Below are positions 56,461-64,000 of a stretch of DNA of 64,000 bases, piece after piece (position 1 is the first letter of the stretch; each line of letters starts with the position of its first letter). The DNA is from Diphasiastrum complanatum. Its lineage: Eukaryota; Streptophyta; Lycopodiopsida; Lycopodiales; Lycopodiaceae. Location: the NCBI GenBank assembly GCA_029204225.1, contig CM055092.1:79568838-79632837 (forward strand), read 5' to 3'. The notes under the pieces were generated by a model. That model was not told the DNA's origin. It saw nothing but the letters and a program-made list of their open reading frames with translations, and ran no database searches. A program made the translations under genes and the position numbers.

Positions 56461-58615
56461 ATGTCTTCCAACCAGAGTTTCAGTTCCGACGACCCCGATG
56501 CTAATAAGATCGACATCCAACTATGCAAATTGGATATTACCGAGATGTAGACCTGGTACTAGCAGGCAAAAAAAAAATTTCAAGACTATTGAGTACCAAA
56601 TCTCTGTCCTGATTGGATATCAGAGTCCTAACCTGCTACACATGGCGTACGTCAACTATAATGCTACTGCAAGGTCGTGCCAACTCATAGTTCCCCCTGT
56701 CATGAACTATGTCCACAATATATCTTTTGTTGAGGCCGACTTGCAACTCTTTGGGTTCCCTCGTGGACCAAATGTTGTTACCAGGATGCTCTAGAGGATT
56801 GAGCAAACAGTGTATCAAACTGCGTTCATGACTGTGTAAAAAAAAAGTAGCCGATAACAATCTTGGGATACTTTATGACCAGTATCACACTCCATCAGGT
56901 ACAAAATGGGCCCAACCTTCAACGACAGCTGCAAGTTGCAGACAAAGCTTGGAACATCCCTATTGAGTCCAAAAGGTCCAAGCGTTCACGCTCACGATCC
57001 ACTTCACCATCAAGGCTTCCACCCAAAAGGACAAACACCAGTATTATTCCATTGGTACACAAGCCACAAAGCTCTCAACCAGATCCACCAGCAGCATCAT
57101 CGGCAGCTCAACAAGCCGACACCTCTAAGGCCCAGTTGCCAGACACAAGGCAACAACGCATCCGTAGAAAGCTTCAATCCATGAGGAAATCACCAGATGA
57201 CACATAATCCGAGAATTCAGATTCTGATGATGGGAACTCATCCTCCCAAGCAGCCTCTCCACAACACTCATCACTCTTACACACCATCGACATGGGTGAT
57301 GGAGCAGCTACTTTTACAGCAGCACTAGACATGAGCACATCCACATCAGTCGTGCCACCAGACCAAGTCACCACCCCACCCCTGTTGATTACCATGCCAA
57401 TGCCGCCAACTTCACCAATGACACATTCTTTTGGAGGGGGGGGAGTGGGGATTCCCATTCCCCAAGACACAGAAGCAGTCCAACAGTCACAAGACCAACA
57501 TCCACAGGCCCAACAAGTCCATACCTTGGACACATCACAATATTTTCATGTTGCGGACCTGATGGAGATCAATGATGATGAACTTGAAAAAGCAGATCAG
57601 TCAGGAGGAAGTCTGACCCCTCCACTAACTACCACCACCACCACAACAACAACTACCATTTCTACTAATATTGTTTCTCCACTCCCTTCATCTCCATCTT
57701 CATTTCCTCCAAAACGTTTATTTTTTGGATTAGCTTCACCATCTCACACCTTTGATCAATACCCAACCATCACTAACCCTAAGAAGCTCTCTGAGACAAC
57801 TAAGCGCTCGATGATCAGCCTATCCAAAGCAAGCTACCACATGCATTGGTTGATAAGCCAGCACCGAGTGCTCGAGAATAAGGTCCGATACCAGGGCCAA
57901 GAGATCGCACAACAACAGAAGCTAGCCAAAAAAAAAGAAAAAGAAACAGATGAAATCAGATCCATGATGGACGGGCAGAAGATCACATTGGAAGAGGTCC
58001 AGCAACAACTGAAGAACCAGATGGCCCAGATCGACCAAGCACGAGATGGATCGTCGGGTGCGATGACAGTTGGTGTCCATCTAATTAAGCCCGAGGACAT
58101 ACAATTCCAGGTCCCACAGGCCACAGCCATCCGGATGGAGAAATATGTGCGGCTGATCCAAGAACAAGAAGCCGAGAAGATAAATTTCAAAAATATTGTG
58201 GCCAAGTAGGAAAATATCATCCTTGAGTCCTAGAGGCAGCTATAAGATACGACAAAGGCCTTGTAGCAAGTCTTGGACAAGGTGAACCAATTGTGGGACA
58301 CGACGTGCAAGGCCCACGCAGGTGTTTCCACAAAGAAATGACGGGACGATGATGGAGATGATGGTGCGGACAATAAGGATGGGCAAACCCAGCCATCAGA
58401 TGGTAGCTCGAGATCAGGTAGCCAAAGAGCTGAGGTTGCTTCTGGAGCTTTTTTCCTCCTCCCCCAGACTTTTAACCCCTCTTCTTATTCTGCTTTCAAA
58501 TTTTTCTGAAACATTTATTCTCACTTACCTTGTTTCTTCATCTTTCTTCTCTCCACCACCTCCTAATAGATTATTGGGCCCATCTAAAGGTCCAGTTGAC
58601 ACGTACAAAGCCTGA
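56461..58615 (+). pseudogene. Extra coiled-coil reading frame downstream of gypsy pol
   Basis: ATG at 56461 (MSSNQSFSSDDPDANKI…) starts a broken frame; the longest open part is 57292-58209. In order: an Arg/Ser-rich basic segment near 56960-57010 (KRSKRSRSRSTSPSRLPPKR), low-complexity Pro/Ser/Thr/Gln regions including a run of ten threonines, then a long coiled coil (57860-58060: KVRYQGQEIAQQQKLAKKKE, ITLEEVQQQLKNQMAQ) and a conserved-looking tail (HLIKPEDIQFQVPQ, VRLIQEQEAEKINF). No known domain. Extra frames outside gag-pol are known in some Tat-lineage gypsy elements; this could be one, or the start of another element. Confidence 0.5.
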
Positions 58616-59393
58616 CGGGACGAGTTCCTACAACAGCTCTGCCCCCCCCCTGGCGCGACATACAATTTGTTAAACCCACCCCCTCCTAAACCTGTCATCC
58701 CTATGTCTCACTCTCCTGATCACTCCATCCCTGACCTTCAAAAAACTAACACTGACATCGGGGGTGATGAGGACTTCTTGGTAGATCCACCATAAAATAG
58801 AAGATTCTCGCCCAAGCAAGAAACGGGCGCAACTGAGCCATCTACGAGCGAGTGGGCTAAGAAAAAGGATACGGGCACTAAGGCCTTAGATGACTACCTA
58901 GCAAGACCACCACAACAACGTAGGACAGCTTCTCATACTAGGCCAAGGGGTAAAATGGCCGATGCCAAAGAGTCGGAAAAGCTCGAAAGAAAGTACCCTT
59001 TCAATGTGAGGGGAGGCAGAGAGGAGATCGTCATGGTATGTAACTATGATACAAGACTGACTAAAAATGGGCTTCATCGAAAAGGTACGAGAATACGTGG
59101 GGCCGCTAAACTACGGAAGTAAGCTCCGCTTTCAAGTGTTCGCAGCCCTAGGATGAAAAATGAGCAAGCAAAAATAAACGGCAAGGCGACGAGGCAAGCA
59201 AGACTCGCAAGAGGTTCTCAAGAGGGATGAAATGTAGTGGCCATTGAGAAATCTTTGCTTTTGCGGAATAGTTTTGTGAATAATAAGCACTTGGATTTAC
59301 GGAAGCGAACGAAGATCCACGCTTTTCCAAGTGCCAAGCGGAACGACATCACATGTGTTGCAGTGGATCCTGCAACAGATTAGGGGTGGATAA
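58616..59393 (+). other. Non-coding or degraded end of the element
   Basis: Broken fragments with a possible continuation of the previous frame (KMADAKESEKLERKYPFNVRG region near 58950-59020). Ends with a purine-rich TTAGGGGTGGATAA just before the LTR at 59394. Confidence 0.4.
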
Positions 59394-60471
59394 TGTTAGC
59401 GGATTCCAAAGAATCCCCATATGTCGAGCCAAGCTAAAGACACAGAGTATCTCTCACCTATGACTGAGGAGGTCTCATAAGGAGATGAGTAGAAGAAACT
59501 GAGAGCCGAGGATTACAGTTATTTTTCTATGTGAGCCTACATGGTGTATTCCAGAGAAGGAACAACCATGTAGGAGCTAGCAATGTAAATAAGTGTAGAC
59601 CCCCTTAGATAATTTAGAGTGAGCCACCTTTTGATGGTGACCTCTAGTGGAAGGGCTATTTCCACTTGCAGTTTCTAAATTAGTGGAATTACCACTTAGT
59701 CTCCACATGGGCAGTCCTCTTGTTTATTTAAGGACCCCCCTCTCTTGTGAGGGAGCTTTTTATTGTATTGTCATCTCTCTTGATTGAATAAAGAAGATCC
59801 TCCATGAGTTCTTGGCAATTGAAAAGCTCCTTGTTCATGGCAATCTTCTTGAGTGAAATTCCTATGAACATGTTCTGATTTCTTGTTGTGAATGTGGATT
59901 AATTAGATTTCTTGCTCACGTTCTTGCAATGTGGAATGTAGATGTGGATTAATTTTCTTGTTTCAGCATGTAGGTAGACTATATAGGCTGAGATTGTGGA
60001 TCTGATCTTGCATTTTTACTAACAATCTTGTCTTTGATTGCTCTTGGATATTCCAAGCATCAAGAAATGGGTGCTTCTTGATTCTTGGGTTGCTAGATTG
60101 CTATTAGGAAGCTAGCTTTTTTTATTCTTGTTTCTTGTTGTATAGCTTAACTCTATTATTGTATTGTTTTCTGAATTCTCAAGATAGTTTGGTAGATAGA
60201 TTTGTAGACTTGCTCTTTGTCCCAGAACGTGAATCTGTGCTTGAGCTAGGATTGGTTACATGGCTTGTAAATGCATGTAGCTGAGTGAACGTAACCGTTT
60301 CATACCACTGACAGGTTGGCAATACACGTTGCAAACTGAGAAACATTTTTGGGAAAACCGTTCTAAACAAGAGGACTTAACTGTAAAGAACTGGCTTATG
60401 GAAACAGGTAGAAACACCCGGTTTCCAGAGCGGTAACCACCTGAGAAGTAGAGAAAAAAAAGCGTGTTCAC
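59394..60471 (+). mobile_element. Probable LTR of about 1.1 kb
   Basis: Starts TGTTAGCGGATTCC after a polypurine-like tract and ends GCGTGTTCA where the reverse transcriptase of another element begins. Inside are a TATA-like TTTATTTAAGG (about 59732) and GAATAAAG (about 59785), consistent with promoter and polyadenylation signals in an LTR. Either the 3' LTR of the plus-strand gypsy or a solo LTR. Confidence 0.6.
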
Positions 60472-61890
60472 AAATTTTGGTTGGAATCTGTGAACAGTTT
60501 GTATATAGGTCTTGCAAGATCAGCAAAGAAGATAATAAAAATTCGATAATAGTTCACATGACCCATAAACATATAAACTCCACGAATTGTTGTTGGCAGT
60601 GGCAATTCAACAATAACCTTGATTTTAGAATAATTTGTGGCAATGCCATGTCTTGATATCACGTGTCCAAGAATAACTCCGTGGGAAACCCATATCTGGC
60701 ACTTTTCTAGATTCAAGGAAATTTGATACTTGCGACAACGTTCATACTTTTTCCAATCAATCCAGGTGGTCTGAGTCTGTGCTATGGACTCCATAGCCAT
60801 CCAAGTAAATTTCAAGGAATTTATGTAGATAATCTTTAAAATCAAATTGCATTACTCTTTGAAACGAACTTCGTGCATTACAGAGTCCAAATGGCATTAC
60901 TTTCTAAGCATAGGTCCCCCATTTTGTTGCAAAGGCTGTTTTATGGCGATCTGCAGGTGTAATTTTGACATGGTTGTAACCACTAAATTCATCCAGAAAA
61001 CTATAATCTTCCGCTCCAGCAAGGCGGTCCAAAATGCTTTCAATAAAAGGTAACGAAAAGTGATCTTTTCTTTTTACTTTGTTCAAGGCCTTGAGATTCA
61101 CACAAATTCTCAATTTCTCATTCTTCTTAGGAACAATGACAATTGGCGAAACCCATTCGATATGCTTGATCTCATAAATGAAATCAGCGTCAAGCAATCT
61201 CTGAAGCTCTTTCTTTATCACATCCGCAACATTAGGATTACAGCGATAGAACTTTGTCACCTTTGGAACTGCATCAAGTATTAAAGGTATGGTGTGTTCA
61301 ATATCTGACATCGGAATCCCTTTAAGATCTTTATAAGTCCATGCAAAGCAATCTTGATACTTAATAAGCAACTTCCGTAGTGCTTGAAACTGTTCAAGAT
61401 TAAGTTGTGATCCAACTTGTACAATCTTTTCTGGTTCTCTTGGCTCAGCAAGATTCATAGGCTACGTCCTAGCTGGGCCATCGTAAACAACTTTCGATCC
61501 TAGCACTTGTTCTTCCGGTTCACGATGTGCTTCTGGTAACACAATAACCACATCATCCAATGTATAGTATTTGAAATGTTCTGGCATATCATGTTGGACC
61601 TCCTCTAATTTCTCTTTATAAAAAAGGACTAGACTTGGATCTTCACTTAGCCTTCTTAGCAGGAATTGATTGTGGAGGTGATGACTTCCGAGAAGATAGA
61701 CTCTTCTTCGTAGGTGAAGACTTCCTGGATGGTGATGTCTTGCTAGAACTCTGACCTGAAGAATCTTCATCAACTTTTACCTTGCCTTTATCCAGTAGGG
61801 GTGGCACATTCTTTAAATCAATCTTTTGAGGTGGAGTTTCACATTTTAGGATCGTATTATAATGTTGTTTAGCTTGTTTCTTCATCATTG
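60472..61890 (-). pseudogene. Ty3/gypsy reverse transcriptase (minus-strand element)
   Basis: Minus strand. From 61888: a Ser/Lys-rich linker, YYTLDDVVIVLPEAHREPE (about 61560), LNLEQFQALRKLLIKYQDCF, then RT blocks FIYEIKHIEWVSPIVIVPKK, LRICVNLKALN, YSFLDEFSGYNHVKI, KTAFATKWGTYA and, after a TAG, MPFGLCNA. The active site is only partly readable (FLEIYLDGYGVHS, with the second Asp changed to Gly). The thumb (CQIWVSHGVILGHVISRHGI) continues to about 60480, where the LTR cuts it off. Confidence 0.88.
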
Positions 61891-61891
61891 A

Positions 61892-62697
61892 TCATGTGAT
61901 CATGTCTTCCTTCAATATAACTGCTTTTGGTGATTTTATTGTTGGTCCATCAGAAATATTATGTACTCCAAATCTGGTCGGATCCATATGATTTAGAATT
62001 TGCTCATCAGTAAGTTCTGCATTGTCATCATAAGTCAAGGCAAGACTCACAAGAATGAGTTCATTTTCAATCGGGTCTGGTATGGGCTCCGTTGATAGCC
62101 AAGCCACATTCAACACAATTAGTGAAAAAGTGATCGGTGTATCCAAAGTCTGATCTAATTATGAAATCTCATTCAGATCGACTTGATTATCTGTTGAGAC
62201 TTATAGCCTATTGTACAATCAATCATTGTTAGAGCTTGATTCCAGTTGACAGTATCAGTTTGAGAGTCATAATGAGCTCCGCAATTTTTTACTGGTTGAT
62301 CACAAGTATGATCCGTTGTTGATGAATCATCATTTTCTTTTTGAGCCACTGGTTTGACAGTCCAAGTTACAAGATCAACTTTGACTACCTGTTCACGATT
62401 TTCAAAAGTGATTTTTTCGGTACCCCAATTATGAATTACTTGTGCAACACGTAACCATGGGCGTCCCAGTAGGACTTGATAGACATTTGGTGCTTCAGGT
62501 AAGTCCATTACTACGAACGTAATGACAAATTGTACTCCATAAATTCTGACAGGTATATCTTCAACCATTCCTTGCGGACTAACCTTCGTTTGATCAGCCA
62601 GCTTAATGGCAAAAGTCGCAGACTTTATCCTTGTAAGACCCCATTTTGCACATAGCTTTGTAGAAATCAGGTTAACTCTTGAACCGCCATCTATCAC
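61892..62697 (-). pseudogene. Ty3/gypsy protease and linker (minus-strand element)
   Basis: MIDGGSRVNLISTKLCAKWGL at 62697: the catalytic region reads D-G-G where many proteases have D-S/T-G; then VRIYGVQFVITFVVMDLPEA and VYQVLLGRPWLRVAQVI, matching the plus-strand relative (LLGTPWLQMAGVV). The frame ends at 62173; a linker continues to 61892. Confidence 0.82.
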
Positions 62698-62715
62698 AAC
62701 TGCTTCGTTAGAAAA

Positions 62716-64000
62716 TTACTTATGTTGTATCGGCAAGGTTATATTTTTGCTCACTTTTCCAAGTTGCTTCGACATTGAATAGCTCATTAGATTCTTCAAA
62801 TCTAGCACAAAAATGTGGCTCTTGATGGACTTTTGCGCTAATACTTCTTTTGCATTTGGTACCAACTTCGGGAACTCTCCCAATAAAATATTGATTGTAC
62901 TAGACAAAATATTTATGAGTAGTTCTGTTTGCGGCACTTCCGGGTCAGTCATCTTAAAGGGTTCTTCGTGATGATGCAATTGGGCATTCATATATGTATG
63001 TGGATTATTTGGCGGTTGCATTGGTGAAGAACGAACCTCGGTTGTTGCTCTAGCGGCTTCAAGCTCCTCTTCCTCTTGCAAATGTTTAATCCACTGCCTC
63101 ATATCTTGGTATCTCCTCTTTTCTGCATGAAGATTTAGATAGACTCTAAATGTTGTTAGTAGATGGTATAAAATCAACAAGTGCTGGAACTGCTACGGGT
63201 TCCTTCTGCTTCTGTGCTTTGGTAACCACCATCAGGGTACACTTGGTTCAATCTGAGATGTTGGTCTTTTCTTGATTGTGATCAAATTTACAGGAGCTAT
63301 GGCCAATGGCAGCTTCAGTCTTACTGGACACTTCTTGTAGCAATGGCCATATCCACAATCACGACAGAATGGTACAAATTTGCCTTTGTTTGGACATTTC
63401 GCAACTCTGTGATTTTCTCCACATGCAAAGCATCCAAGCGGTGCTCTGGTCCAGTTTATAGATACTTGTTGTTGCACGACAACATAAATAACATACTGTT
63501 AAAAGGACCGCTCTCATGATCATTACTATAATTCCATTGTTCGGTACCTCTGTAAGATTCTGGTTCCATTAGATTACCAGGCGGAGCTGGTTGCTTTGGT
63601 GGGGCAGGTAAAGCTAATCATTCCGGATATCCAAGAGCAGATTGACAAGGTCTAGCTGTCAGATTTCCTCCATAAAGTGGTTCTCGATATCCCATATGCG
63701 CATACCTTTGCTTAATAATCCGAGGATTAAAATTGCAAAAAGCAGTCTCATGATCAGGTGAATTACACAAATGGCATATACTGATTTCCATTCGTTTTTT
63801 TCTTTGAGGACACTCATTCACTGTATGATTTCCCATACAAATTGAACACCAAAGATTTTTCCTGGTAGGAAAAGTCTGAGCAAACTTCTCAGGTTTCTTG
63901 TTCGCTTGTCCATGGAAATTTTCCAATGCTTTAATCTTCTCATCAAATTGCGAATGCAACTTTTCCATCTGTTTCTGCTGATTCTTTTTCGAGTTTCTCG
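62716..64000 (-). pseudogene. Ty3/gypsy Gag with four zinc knuckles (minus-strand element, runs off the window)
   Basis: Four intact zinc knuckles: CSICMGNHTVNEC (63848-63810), CHLCNSPDHETAFC (63776-63735), CFACGENHRVAKC (63432-63394) and CRDCGYGHCYKKC (63366-63328), with patterns CX2CX3HX4C, CX2CX4HX4C, CX2CX3HX4C and CX2CX3HX4C. The second pair is separated from the first by about 300 bases and a frame change. A charged helical segment (63170-62716) follows before protease. The capsid part lies beyond the window edge. Confidence 0.82.

Noticed and set aside
57174-57533. Minus-strand frame over the extra coiled-coil ORF
   Set aside because: Antisense shadow; low-complexity Gly/Val composition and no domain.

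Overview
The window looks like plant nuclear DNA from a very large, repeat-filled genome. A gymnosperm is my best guess, but the sequence alone does not prove it. I recognise no bacterial or organellar gene block. Nearly all the coding similarity is to plant Ty1/copia, Ty3/gypsy, LINE and hAT proteins, all broken by stops and frameshifts. The one candidate host gene has exons scattered over about 35 kb, with transposons filling its second intron.

Layout, 1-36 kb. Two telo-box motifs precede a good start codon at 1238. Exon 1 (1238-2020) and exon 2 (5077-5222) are joined by a 3.1-kb intron with phase-0 boundaries. A terminal coding exon lies at 35554-35955, and a short candidate exon at 34667-34727 repairs the reading phase between them. 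If this is one gene, it encodes about 463 residues of a protein I do not recognise, and intron 2 is about 29.4 kb. Within that intron lie: a minus-strand Ty3/gypsy chromovirus (about 5.6-10.7 kb); fragments of a second minus-strand gypsy element, apparently split by a degenerate Ty1/copia (12.7-16.6 kb); and a 14.9-kb segment bounded by about 160-bp inverted repeats that begin CAGTGTTTCC (17420 and 32342). That segment holds a gypsy integrase fragment, a 7.1-kb near-perfect palindrome made of two tail-to-tail hAT transposase pseudogenes (18613-25729), a LINE with ORF1 and ORF2 remnants, and a second 5'-truncated LINE with a solo LTR inserted in it. Next come another minus-strand LTR with its primer-binding site and an old gypsy RNase H fragment.

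Layout, 36-64 kb. Downstream of the gene are an LTR end with a tRNA-Met-type primer-binding site (37334-37345), a degenerate plus-strand copia (38.6-42.8 kb), a minus-strand copia with a large internal deletion (46.1-48.1 kb), and two related Ty3/gypsy elements in opposite orientations (plus, 48.4-54.6 kb; minus, 60.5-64 kb and beyond the window). These two share an unusual Gag with four zinc-knuckle positions. Between them lie two blocks of a 25-26-bp minisatellite, an extra coiled-coil reading frame, and a probable 1.1-kb LTR.

None of the mobile-element genes looks intact. The items most worth following up are the giant intron with its small candidate exon, the 7-kb hAT palindrome inside a long inverted-repeat frame, the PCNA-binding-like motif conserved at the end of both LINE copies, and the four-knuckle Gag.
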